Positions 43,819 through 54,400 of a stretch of DNA of 64,000 bases are shown piece after piece. Source of the DNA: Catonia carolina (lineage: Eukaryota > Arthropoda > Insecta > Hemiptera > Achilidae); the NCBI GenBank assembly GCA_035578175.1, contig JAQMRL010000016.1:2171501-2235500 (forward strand), given 5' to 3'. A program made the translations under genes and the position numbers. The first letter of the stretch is position 1. Every line of letters begins with the position of its first letter. The notes beneath the pieces were generated by a model. It saw nothing but the letters and a program-made list of their open reading frames with translations, searched no databases and was not told the origin of the DNA.

Positions 43819-44240
43819 TGAGTATTAAATCATAGGTTGCTATATAGCATGATTGCTTATTTCATTTGATACCAGCGTGGGTCATTTTTTGTTATGTTTA
43901 AGGCAAAATGATACATTTGTTGTGAAACCAATATTTATAGTATGTGACAAAGCATCAGAGGGAAAATAAACGAACTGTATAATTAAGTAAAAAGTACTGT
44001 ATCATCCTATACTATACAAGCACTAGTACTGTATATTATACAATATTATAACAGTTATTATACAGTATTATATTAGTACTGTATATTATACAGTATTATA
44101 ACAGTATAGTTATTATACAGTATTATATTAGTACTGTATATTATACAATACTAGTGCGTGTATAGTATAGGCTGTGTACTGGCAACAATAAAACAATTAT
44201 TCTAATGTATCGTCAGAATGACGGAAATTACTTATCTAAA
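43819..44240. repeat. unit linker with AT-rich palindromic tandem repeat
   Basis: The block matches 63420-63680, except that 44018-44155 is expanded. There, a unit of about 60 bp containing TACTGTATATTATACA and GTATTATATTAG is repeated more than twice and flanked by CCTATACTATACAAGC and its complement. The other unit has a single short version (near 63590). Confidence 0.65.
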
Positions 44241-44440
44241 GTTTTTTTTTATTTCTAATGTGTGTACATTGCAATCTGTCCCAATGAGATGAGAACGATG
44301 TGTATGATGTATAAAGGAGGTGTAGTCTTGCACTGACTCAGGCCAATTATTCCTGCGAGGGTGTGGTTAATTGAACCCAAACCATCAAAGTACACCGGTA
44401 ACCACTGTCTAGTAATCAAATGCGTATAAAAGTAATACCT
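44241..44440 (-). repeat. SINE family S1, tRNA head lost
   Basis: It is the same body as at 27195-27493 (GTGTGGTTAATTGAACCCAA on the plus strand) but ends at 44440 at an R1 head. The orthologous copy at 63680-63970 keeps the head. R1 insertion or a deletion removed it here. Confidence 0.7.
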
Positions 44441-44445
44441 AGTAA

Positions 44446-45369
44446 AACTGGTGTGAAACACTCACACAACTTTCTCTTGCCAATGCAAATAATTAACAGT
44501 AATACTAAAATTAGTAATAAAACTTTGTAAATAAACAAAAAACTAACATCAATAAACATAACCTAATTTTAATCATGAGTGAAAAACGCGAAATAAAAAT
44601 CAACCTCAGTTTGGCTTAAACATACGGAAAATTATTTTTTCACGCTAAACTATGCTCTGTTGAGAAAAATGCTCTAATTAATAGTTGTAGATCTATTAAT
44701 TTCCTGTAAATTTGATTATATACACTTTTGTCGTAAAATGCATACTAAGGCCGAAGTATTTAAAAAAATCGACTTTCCCACGTTTTTGTGAGAAAAAAAC
44801 CGAAAATCGCTGATTACCGCTAAACTAAGCGTTGTATAAAAAAGTGTTTAAAATAAAAGTTGTAGGATTTTTAATTCTTTACTTATTTTAATATAAAAAT
44901 TTTTGCGCTAAAATGCATATTAAAACCGTAATCTTGAAAAAAAAATTTTTTACGTGGAAACAGTTTCACCAAGAATTTCAGGAAACATGGCGCCTACCGT
45001 ATTTCGTAGAGCATAAAAAATTTAGTAAACCAGGCGATTTTTAAAAAAATTATATGACCAGTTTTCGAGACGATTGCGAAAAAGTGAAAAATAACACGAA
45101 TAAACTACTATTTCCGGTTGACCGATTTTGATAAAAATGTTCGGGTCGCGCCCGGTAGTGTACGTAATTTAAGTTTCAAGTTTGTACGATGTTCCATTCT
45201 TGAGATATTCTGTTCACGCTCACACACACAGACCAATCGCTAAAAAACATGTTTTTTGGGTTCAGGGGTCAAAAAACGTGTAGAACCGGCGAAAACTGTA
45301 TTTCGAAAAAGTGACAAGAAAACAATACTTTCCTTCCTATATGTTCATATAGGACAGAGAAAGTAACAA
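44446..45369 (+). repeat. R1 copy, plus orientation, complete
   Basis: It runs from CTGGTGTGAAACACTCACAC to TATAGGACAGAGAAAGTAA, about 925 bp, immediately upstream of zinc-finger gene 2. Confidence 0.85.
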
Positions 45370-45439
45370 GATATGATGCCAAAGAATTGAAAAAACAAAG
45401 GTTATATTTTCTAGCATTGACTAAATTAATTTTATAAAA

Positions 45440-45583
45440 AAAAGTGTGAAACCATCACACAACTTTCTCTTACCAATGTAGCACACGAACAATATAACGT
45501 ATGTTTATTACGTATACGTGATGCGTGGCAGTGCCACTGGTGTTTCTGTCATTAAATATAATAAAATGTGTTGTTGTTTTCAG
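45440..45583 (+). promoter_or_regulatory. intron end and splice acceptor before zinc-finger gene 2
   Basis: An R1 head fragment (ATCACACAACTTTCTCTTAC) is followed by the same TTGTTGTTTTCAG acceptor as in copy 1, ending at 45583 directly before the ATG. Confidence 0.65.
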
Positions 45584-46828
45584 ATGGCTGATGCAACTGG
45601 AGTGGGAGTGGACTCTTCAAGCAGAACAGCCTCACAAGTCTGTAAATTATGTAGACTGGCTACCATTGACTGCCACAACAAGAATAAACTCATTGCGTAC
45701 TGTGCAAAGTGTAAGAAGAGATTACGTAAACAAAGAACCAAATCTTGGTATGGTAAAATTAAACAGCTGTACGACTCTTGTTTGACTTGCATGAATACGT
45801 TTTATAATAACCTCTCATACGAACCCCATGACTGTACACTAGAAGGCATATTCGTTTGTGATGGTTGTGGCAGAGTATTCCTCCACAAGGAGAATATAAC
45901 GCTTTATGTAAGTAAATGTCACAAAATCATTTCGAAAGTTAATGCAACTGTAAGTGAAAACAATGGCCAAAGAGATTCAAAATCGGAATTGGAGTTGGAA
46001 CATTGTGGGAGTACTTCTAGATTGAGTGAAAGTAGCAGTGGCCACAAGATGTCTAAATCAACTGACAATGTGATTGGCCAGTCTAAATTACCCAAAACAT
46101 GTAAAGATGACACTTGTAGTATTTGTGGAAAGGTTTTTAGATATAAATCCGATTTAACTGTACATTTGCGTGTACATACAGGAGAGAAGCCATTCAATTG
46201 TAAATTCTGTAATAAAAAGTTTACACAGTCATCTGCTTTAACTATTCATGTGCGTTTACATACAGGAGAGAAACCATTCAAATGTAAATTCTGTAATAAA
46301 AAGTTTACTCAGTCAGGTGATTTAACTAAACATATGCGATCGCATACAGGGGAGAAACCGTTCAAATGTAAATTCTGTAATAAAAAGTTTACAGATTCAT
46401 CTGGTTTAACTAGTCATGTACGTTTACATACTGGGGAAAAACCGTTCAAATGTAAATTCTGTAATAAAAAATTTACACAGTCATCTAGTTTAAATGCTCA
46501 TATTCGTTTACATACTGGGGAAAAACCGTTCAAATGTAAATTCTGTAATAAAAAATTTACACAGTCATCTAGTTTAAATGCTCATATTCGTTTACATACA
46601 GGGGAGAAACCGTTCACTTGTAAATTTTGCAATAAAAAGTTTACAACTTTATCTTCTTTAAATACTCACATGCGTTTACATACAGGGGAGAAACCGTTCA
46701 TTTGTAAATTCTGTAATAAAAAGTTTACACAGTCATCTACTTTAAATAGACATGTGCGTTTACATACAGGGGAAAACCGTTCAATTGTTAATTCTGTAAT
46801 AAAAAGTTTACAGTTTCATCTAATTTAA
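45584..46828 (+). CDS. C2H2 zinc-finger protein, copy 2, C-terminus frameshifted (414 aa)
   Basis: The exon start and N-terminal module are the same as in copy 1. Over the first 177 residues I count only four amino-acid differences (R31H, H108Y, M119V, V176D) beside several silent changes. H108Y removes a likely zinc ligand of the divergent finger. After the Ser-rich linker there are eight complete TGEKP-linked fingers. Fingers 5 and 6 (QSSSLNAHIRLH) are exact duplicates. Helix positions vary from finger to finger (for example SALTIH, GDLTKH, SGLTSH, SSLNTH) on a near-constant backbone. At about 46771 a base is missing in GGGGAAAACCG (other fingers have an extra A), and the frame ends at 46828. 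A nuclear DNA-binding role is inferred from the family. Confidence 0.85.
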   Translation: MADATGVGVDSSSRTASQVCKLCRLATIDCHNKNKLIAYCAKCKKRLRKQRTKSWYGKIKQLYDSCLTCMNTFYNNLSYEPHDCTLEGIFVCDGCGRVFLHKENITLYVSKCHKIISKVNATVSENNGQRDSKSELELEHCGSTSRLSESSSGHKMSKSTDNVIGQSKLPKTCKDDTCSICGKVFRYKSDLTVHLRVHTGEKPFNCKFCNKKFTQSSALTIHVRLHTGEKPFKCKFCNKKFTQSGDLTKHMRSHTGEKPFKCKFCNKKFTDSSGLTSHVRLHTGEKPFKCKFCNKKFTQSSSLNAHIRLHTGEKPFKCKFCNKKFTQSSSLNAHIRLHTGEKPFTCKFCNKKFTTLSSLNTHMRLHTGEKPFICKFCNKKFTQSSTLNRHVRLHTGENRSIVNSVIKSLQFHLI

Positions 46829-46941
46829 GTACTCACATGCGTTTACATACAGGGGAGAAATGGTTTAACTGTAAACTCTGTAATAAAAAGTTTACACAGT
46901 TATCTCATTTAAATACTCATATGCGTACACATATGAAATAG
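46772..46941 (+). pseudogene. frameshifted last two fingers of copy 2
   Basis: In the shifted frame two more fingers can be read (FTVSSNLSTHMRLHTGEK, then WFNCKLCNKKFTQLSHLNTH) ending with TAG at 46939. The first also carries a nonsense change: TGTTAATTC where other fingers have TGTAAATTC. The C-terminal part is thus broken twice. Confidence 0.75.
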
Positions 46942-47145
46942 AAATAATACAAGTGTGTGATTCTCTTTAGGTAGTGCTTGTGTATACAGAAGAGTGAAAG
47001 TATAAATATAATTTTTGCATAATATACTCTCTCCAAGTAGTCAATTTAAGAGCACATCACAAACATGACTACTTCCATAAAGTAATAATAATACTTACTA
47101 TAAATTAAAGTACAAATGAAATTCATCACTTTACCCTTAGTTCCT
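46942..47145 (+). other. 3' flank of zinc-finger gene 2
   Basis: It shares GTATACAGAAGAGTGAAAGT with the 3' flank of copy 1, where the text is GTATAGAGGAGAGTGAAAGT, and then diverges. No perfect AATAAA is seen before the R1 copy. Confidence 0.45.
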
Positions 47146-48195
47146 TTTACCTTTCTCTATATATATAAATATATATTAGGAGCAAAGTATTGTTTTCTTG
47201 TAGATTTTTTGAAATCGGAGTTTTCACCGGATCTACACGTGTTTAGACCCTGTGAACCCATAAAACATGTTTTTAGCAATTGGTCTGTGTGTGCAAACAA
47301 AATACTTCCAGAACGGAACATCGTACGAATCTAAAACTTAAGTTAGATACCACTAGATGACCCGACACGAACATTTTCTTCAAGATCGGTTAACCGGAGG
47401 TAGTAGTTTATAATGTTATTTTTCACTTTTTTCAGATTTTCTCAAAACCGGCTCTTTCGATTTTTTTGGAAAATTGCCTTATTTTTCTAAATTGTTTATG
47501 CTCTACAAAATGGGGTAGGCGCCATGTCTGCTGAAATTCTTGGAGAGGTTTTCTTGTAAAAAAATTGATTTTTTTAAGATTGTGACGTTGATATACATTT
47601 TAGCGCAAAATATTTGAAACAAAAGTGGTAGGGAATTAAAAATCCTACAACTTCTATTTTGAACACTTTTTTGTATAACGCCCTGTTTAGCGTTAATTAG
47701 TGATTTTCTGGTTTTTCTCACAAAAACTTGTAAAAAATCGATTTTTTAAGATTTCAGCCTTAGAATGCATTTTACGACAGAAGTGTATATAATCAAATTT
47801 TTAGGAAATAAGAAGAGATGTAACTTTTATTTCAAGATTGTTTCTGTACAGCAACGATTTAAAAAAAAATCGTAGGACCAGTTTTTTAAAAAATCTCAAA
47901 AAAGTGAAAAATTACACGAATAAACTACTACTTCTGGTTGAACGATTTTGATGAAAATGTTCGTATCGGGTCCGGTAGTGGTATTAAACTTAAGTTTTAA
48001 GTTTCAAGTTCGTACAATGTCCCGTTCTTGAGATATTCTGTTCACACACACAGACCAGACCAATCGCTAAAACATGTTTTTTGGGTTCAGGGGGTCTGAA
48101 AACGTGTAGATCTGGTGAAAAGTCGATTTTGAAAAATCAATATGAAAAAAATACTTCGTTTCTATATATTCATATAGGCAAGAGAAAGTAAAAAT
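47146..48195. repeat. R1 pair: minus copy then plus fragment
   Basis: A minus-orientation copy (from about 47146, TTTCTCTATATATATAAATA) is followed at about 47856 by a plus-orientation end fragment ending TATAGGCAAGAGAAAGTAAA at 48195. Confidence 0.7.
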
Positions 48196-49926
48196 ATGTA
48201 ATATAGAATAAGCAAGAATATTGTAATCGGTAATCTGTAATTAATTCATAATGTATTGACAGTTTGTAAATAATAACTTATTATAATATCGTTTCTTCTT
48301 TTTAGAATATTATTTCTTATTGTTTTATTATCATTTCATTAGGCTTTGCCTTGCTCAAGAAAGTAATTTATGTTCAGACAGTTTAGAAATTGTACATATT
48401 ATAAAATTAATACATGTAATGGAAATAAATTAATATTTAGGTGTGTGGATTAAAATTTGTTATAGTTTCATATATTTGTGTTGTACATAACTTATATGTA
48501 ATTATTTTATTATAATTAATGACGTCTGGTATAGTTTCTGGTGTGTATGGTTATTTTTCTCTACGGTTGTTGTTAAATCAGTTTTAAAATGTAATTTATA
48601 TTTAATTTTATTTGTTTTTTTTATTATGCCATGAATCTTGTTACTTTTGCTTCATTATTTAAGTATTTCTCATCTTTTGTATAATGAAATGCTCTACTCA
48701 GGGTGATTGGTACGTGGTATATATAAATTAAAATAGGATTATACGATTAACCATGTAAGGGACTGGCCGGGTGAAATAATTACACAGGTTATCAACTGAT
48801 ATTAAGTTTAATTAAAAAACTAATTACGTCGCTAATACTTAACTGCTCACCTATTGATCTTATTACTAGCCTATAACTAGGCTAGTAATAAGCCTAGTTA
48901 TTAAGGCTTATTACTTTTTACTTTTTTTATTACTTATTACTTTTGCAAGCCGGGTAGCGCTTCTCGAACGGTCTCGGTATCTGTTGGAGCTGGCAGACCA
49001 CGGAGAGGATCTTACGACCAATCACTAAATCTAATTTATAAACTACTTTTAGCCTACGTGGTTTCTGTCCATTACCAAACTTAAACAATAAGTTATAATC
49101 TAGCAAGTACCTCGATATGGTCTTGTCCACCGGTCTTTCTTAACGCACTACACACTTAATCTAAACCTTACCACTAAAAAGTCACACACCCGTACAAACG
49201 ATTGTTCTAAATACTACTCGATTAATTACTGTTCACCCACTCGATCGCCCGACGCTTGTCCACTCCCGTACTATACAACCGTCCGTTACTCACTACACTC
49301 TCGGTAGGCCTACTACACACCTGCAAGGGTTGAATAGCAGACCCGTTATATCATTGTTCTCGTTTTGCCTGCTATCAACCCTTACACCCACATTCCACAG
49401 AGTTCATTTACCCGTCCACTCCTCACTTCGCTTATGTCCTAAAAGTAAACCTGTTTTAACTATATCTATTACTAACCTAATATACCGTATTAATCAGTAC
49501 CTTACATAAGCAAACGTAAAGAAATATTACATTAATTTCTATAAATAAACCTTAAAAAAAACTAGATAGGCCTAATGTATACATTTATGTAAATAAAGAC
49601 AAATAATTTGTAATTGTTATTATTAATAATGAAAATGTATTATTTTAAAGGTAATTAGAGACGGAAGGGGCGCGTTGGCACGCGTTTACCGCACGGCGGG
49701 CGGCCAACATTGAGCGGTAGTGGACATGAATGAGATGCGTGTGTATTAGCAACCATTGAAAAATACCAATGACAATCAGTTGATAGTAACTGGGCACTTA
49801 ACAGTTTCACAAATAGAAGTGTTCAATGTTTAAACAAAATTATATCGTGATAATATCTGAAAGGAAAGAGTGTTGAAGAATTCTCTAAAAGTACCAACTT
49901 TTAAAAGGTGTTAATTTAAATAATAA
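48196..49926. other. unit spacer without genes
   Basis: It matches the left unit in patches (48480-48700 with 4035-4450; 49507-49640 with 4726-4840). Segment 48780-49500 has no counterpart and no gene. A short GC-rich insert (49672-49760, with GGGGCGCGTTGGCACGCG and GCACGGCGGGCGGCC) is absent from the left unit. Confidence 0.45.
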
Positions 49927-50373
49927 GGGTGTTTTATTGAGGACACAACCCTGATTATAAGAAGATAGAAGTAATAAATTGGTAAATTTTCTGTCACCCA
50001 ATCGATATGTTGGCAACAGTGTACTCAAGGCCAACTACCTGAGACAGTTTAAATGTTCCAGTCAAGCATTAGTGTGGTGACAGCAGTCGTTTTGTTAAAT
50101 TGTTTCAGCAATGGTTGTTTCCAAGGAAAAGATGGTGGCTTTTAACATAGGGTTGCATTCTTAATAAAACACCCGTAGAGTATTTTATTAATAAAACCAT
50201 TGCTGACTCAATATAACGAAATGACTGCTGTCACCACACTAATGCTTGACTGGAACATTTTAACTGTCTCAAGAAGTTGGCCTTGAGTGCACTGTTGCCA
50301 ACATACCGATTGGGGGACAGAAAATTTACCGACTTATTACTTCTATCTTCTTATAATCAGGGTTGCATCCCTG
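49927..50373. mobile_element. fold-back element, copy 2
   Basis: This is the orthologue of 5029-5485, with the same terminal GGGTGTTTTATTGAGGACAC and inverted right arm. The outermost right bases have been lost. Confidence 0.75.
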
Positions 50374-50429
50374 TAATAGTAGTAAATAAAAAATAGGGTT
50401 TCTGAGAAATAGAAATGTAACGCACAAAT

Positions 50430-50952
50430 TGTTACACGTAGCCTATTGTTGTACGGCTACCTAAAGGAGTCGGGTATCTAATTAGATAATTGGCTCTTTT
50501 TGTAACCATTCTATTCAATCGTGATGAGTGTATTTTTATTATTATATCAAAAATCTCTGTCCTTCTCGTGACTTGCATAGCTTCATGTATGTAAGGGAGC
50601 ACACCGTTTTGGAGTTGAGTCTTTGATCTGGCAGTGAGTCATACTGTGTACGAGTACGCCTGCCAAGAGATCCACCGTAAATTGTAGACACAAATAATCG
50701 TTGTTATCTTTGTAAGTAGGACTTAGTTTAAGTAAGTGCTAAATAATCTTGCAATTGGTTAAGTTTACGTCATAAATTTATTGCGATTAGTTGGTTATTT
50801 CTTATAAGTAATTTAATTGTAGGTTTAAGACACTTAAATTGTTTTTGTAATTTTTAGTTTTCAATAAATAATACTTCTAATTCTTAAACTGTAGTGTGTT
50901 AATTATTTAATTTACTTAGATCCCAAAACGGACCTTAGAGATAAGTGTCACA
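50430..50952 (+). repeat. possible solo LTR, copy 2
   Basis: It is the orthologue of 5540-6063. The start reads TGTTACACGTAGCC and the end AAGTGTCACA. The nature of the block is uncertain. Confidence 0.3.
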
Positions 50953-51145
50953 ATACATCATTGTTTAATGATGATGTGTAAGTTCAGTTGAGGCTGTCAA
51001 CTAAATACATAATTTGGAATCTGTTATATTGTAATAATCTGTTTCCAGCTTGTCATGTTTAGTTTGTTTTACTTTCTCTTGCTTATATGAATATATAGGA
51101 AGGAAAGTACTGTTTTCATGTTGATTTTTCACAGAACAATATATA

Positions 51146-52498
51146 GGGTGATTCAAAAAGAGCGCCGGTTTTGATATATCAAATTAAGAGATTTATTTTA
51201 TTGAAAAACTGAAAATAAATACATCAACAAGTTCATCTTACCTTCCGATTTCATGTATGAAAAATGATGCCATGCATGTGTCCTCTACTGCGCTGGCACG
51301 CATCAACTCTGTCCATGAAATTGGATATTACTGCACGACAAGTTTCAACTTCCATTTGCCCGATAACCCGTCGAATTTCCTCCTTCAAGTCATTGATGTT
51401 TCAGGGTTTATTGGCATACACCAATGACTTCAGATGACCCCAAAGATGAAAGTCACAAGGCGTCAAGTCACACAACCTTGGTGGCCATTGATGGTCGGAA
51501 TTACGAGAAATGATGCGATCCAGGAACCGTTCACGGAGCAACAACATTGTTTCTCGTGCAGCGTGACAGGTGGCACCATCCTGCTGAAACCACAACTCGT
51601 CAATGTCCATTCCATCCAAATGACGCCACAAAAACTCCTTAATCATCGTACAGTATCGGTCTCCATTTACTGTCACGGCTTGTCCTTCTTGATTTTCAAA
51701 AAAGTAAGGGCCGATGACACGGCCCGACCAAAAGCCACACCAAACTGTCACTCGCTGTGCATACATTTCCCTTTCATTAACCCTGCGAGGGTTTTCTAAA
51801 CCCTACATACGGCAGTTCTGTTTATTAACAAAACCGTTTAAGTGGAAGTGCGGCTCATCACTGAAAATGATTTTGTTTGCGAAGGTGTCATCATCCTGCC
51901 GTTTTGTCAATACCCAGTCAACAAACTGTCATCTCTTCTGGTGGTCTGCCACTTTCAAATGTTGCGTCAACTGAATTTTATACGGGTGATATGGGAGATC
52001 GTACCGAAGAATTCTCCGTACAGAAGAACATCGTAAACCCAATTGTTGAAAACGGCGACGTATTGATTTTGCTAGGCTAACAGCCACACTATCACGAACC
52101 AACGCAACGTTCTGCTCAGTTCGGCCAGAACGACGACGTCCAGAACTTTTAAGGTCGACTGTTGAACCCGTCTCAAAAAACTTTTTCATGAGCCTGTGAA
52201 CTGTTGATTCATTCGGTGCTTCATTACGTCCTAGAGTACCGCGAAGTCGCCTGACAGTAGCCGCATAACTCTCTCCACTCTGGTAAAATGTTTTGACGAT
52301 TAACACTCTTTGTGCAATAGTAAACTTCTCCATGGTTAGACACAGACTGCAAGAGTATTACACTGCGAACAAGAGAAACTACAACTGAATCGTTAATCGG
52401 AATGTTCTCCGAAATAGAAATGAGGTCTAACAATGTTGCCAACCGATAAACAAAATTTTACCAGCCGTTTAAAAACCGGCGCTCTTTTTGAATCACCC
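51146..52498 (-). mobile_element. mariner element, rosa-like (DD41D), 1353 bp
   Basis: It has perfect 27-bp terminal inverted repeats beginning GGGTGATTCAAAAAGAGCGC (51146-51172 and the complement at 52472-52498). TA precedes the left end; the right flank reads GTTA, so the expected TA duplication is not clean. It contains a single full-length but mutated transposase. Confidence 0.9.
51251..52333 (-). pseudogene. mariner transposase, full length with three stops
   Basis: The whole 360-codon frame can be followed from ATG (52331-52333) to the natural stop (51251-51253) without any frameshift. It is broken only by three in-frame stops at codons 135 (TGA), 177 (TAG) and 311 (TGA). The N-terminal helix-turn-helix (TIAQRVLIVKTFYQSGESY) and a second helical domain (ESTVHRLMKKFFETGS) are followed by the catalytic triad: D159 (IIFSDEPHF), D252 (FQQDGATCH) and D294 (CDLTPCDFHLWG). 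Forty-one residues lie between the second and third aspartates, the DD41D spacing of the rosa group. All three stops could be single-base changes. The copy is inactive but not old. Confidence 0.9.
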
Positions 52499-52615
52499 GT
52501 TACAGGTTTCAGACCCCCTGAACACAAAAAAAACATGTTTTTTGTGATTGGTCTTTTTGTGAACAGAACGTCTCAAGAACAGTACTTTGTGTGGAGTTGA
52601 AACTTAAACCTTTGG

Positions 52616-53155
52616 CGCGCTACTAAATAAACATTTGCATAAATAAACCTTCACCTCGCCAGTAGGTTATTGGCATACAGAAGGTGGTTTAATTTCCAAT
52701 TGATTTTTCACTATCATCCGTTACCTATTATAAAATATTTTCATATACAGTTCAGCCGCTCATAGTTTGCTCTAACTGTAAACGAAGCAAAGCCAGCTAC
52801 TACAGGGTGCACGCTAGAGTCCACCACTTTATGGATGTGGTATTACTATTAAGTTAACTATGTTTTAAATTATAACTACTTAAAGTATTTAAAACATCAG
52901 TCCTGATATGATGTATGCCTAACAATTTCATCTATAAAAGTACTTTTAAAAGTATTTTGTATTTAAATACTTTTGGAAGTAATTTGTTGTTACTTTTTTA
53001 TCAGCGTGTACACATTTTTACATAATGCACATGCTCAGTGACGTCATTATTTGTTTACATTAAAAGCAAACTAAGAGAGGCTGGACTTTAGATATCTTTT
53101 TATTTTGCTGTATCGTTATACGGTTACTAAAATTAGTGACATTTTGAAAAATAAA
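52616..53155. other. unassigned stretch
   Basis: No gene is seen. It includes a short AAAGTATTT/AAATACTTT-rich segment (about 52870-52980) with internal symmetry. Confidence 0.35.
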
Positions 53156-54400
53156 AAGTGGAGTGTGATGAAACCATTAAATTTTTAGAAAAATATGAAC
53201 AGCTTCCTTGTTAGTGGGACGTACACTCTTTGTCTTATAAAAACAGACCTCCAAACTATGAATACCAATGTAACAAATCACTCTTCTGCAAGCTTTCACC
53301 AACTTTACACAACTGCAAAATAAAATGAAACTGGCGCCCCAAAAAGCGTTTAATGTGTAAACCTCTACTGGCATCAACACTAGCGCCAGCAAATCATTGC
53401 ACGTGTAAATGCACCTTTAAAGGGATCAGTTAAGGATGGATGATGACAAAAATTTGATGCCAGAGAACATCCGAGGTGAAATGGTTCACTCACAGAAAGA
53501 TCTAATGGAATTAACGAGACTAATTAACAGAATGGTGACATATGTTTTTTAGTGTTTCTAATGTTCTAATAATAACCATTGGTATCATTTTCCTAAATTC
53601 ACTACTTCATATCAGACTTAAATAAAAATTGATAAATAGGCTACATTATTTATGAGGTTTTTTTCCATCCAGGAGACTCCAAAGGGAATATAGGACATGT
53701 CAAGATAAGACTGATAAACTAAAAGTTTATCACGATGATAAAATCATTACTTACCACCAAAAAATTGTTTCTGCTACTGATTACTTCAGTAGGCTTGTCA
53801 TGAACTCATTATATCAAATGTCACAAAAAATTAAAAATTCTAACAATGATAAATTCATTAATTACTAATAATTTTTTCCTGCTACTGCTTAACTCAGTAG
53901 GCTTGTCATGAACCCCTTTGTATCAAATAGTACACAGTATTTGTTTAATTAGAAGTTAAATACTTTTCAACCAAAAACTATTTAGAAAGGAATTCGTCCA
54001 CACTGTATAATGATTCATCAATCAAATATTGTTTTAGCTTTTTTTAAAAAAGTCTTAAATTGTCATAACTTTTGGCAATAAACCTTGTGGCAATTTATTG
54101 ATGCATAAGTTTTCTTTCTGCATAAGTTGGTTTTTGTTCAAACAATTTAGTGTTGTGATTAGCAACATAATAATCGATTCTGTTTCTTGTGTAGTGGTTG
54201 TGAACATCTAAATTCTGTAAAAAGGTATTTTGCTTTACGTACATTATCACTTGAAAAATGTACAAAGAAGGAACTGTGTGAGCAATTGCAGCTCTTTAAA
54301 TAGTGATCTGCATGAGGTAAGGTGGTTGACTCCCATCATACACTACCAGCTTTTTTCCCATGTTACACTATGATGAATTACTACATACTAATATAAATGT
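53156..54400 (-). repeat. unit linker and LINE A remnant, third unit
   Basis: 53156-53600 repeats 31252-31700. 53640-54400 is the LINE A 3' part (minus), with the same C-terminal tail region but more decayed and with the RT deleted. Confidence 0.7.

Larger units (their letters stand above)
51070..52615 (-). repeat. R1 fragment, minus orientation, split by mariner
   Basis: R1 starts TTTACTTTCTCTTGCTTAT, is interrupted at 51146-52498, and continues with TTTCAGACCCCCTGAACAC to about 52615. Confidence 0.75.
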
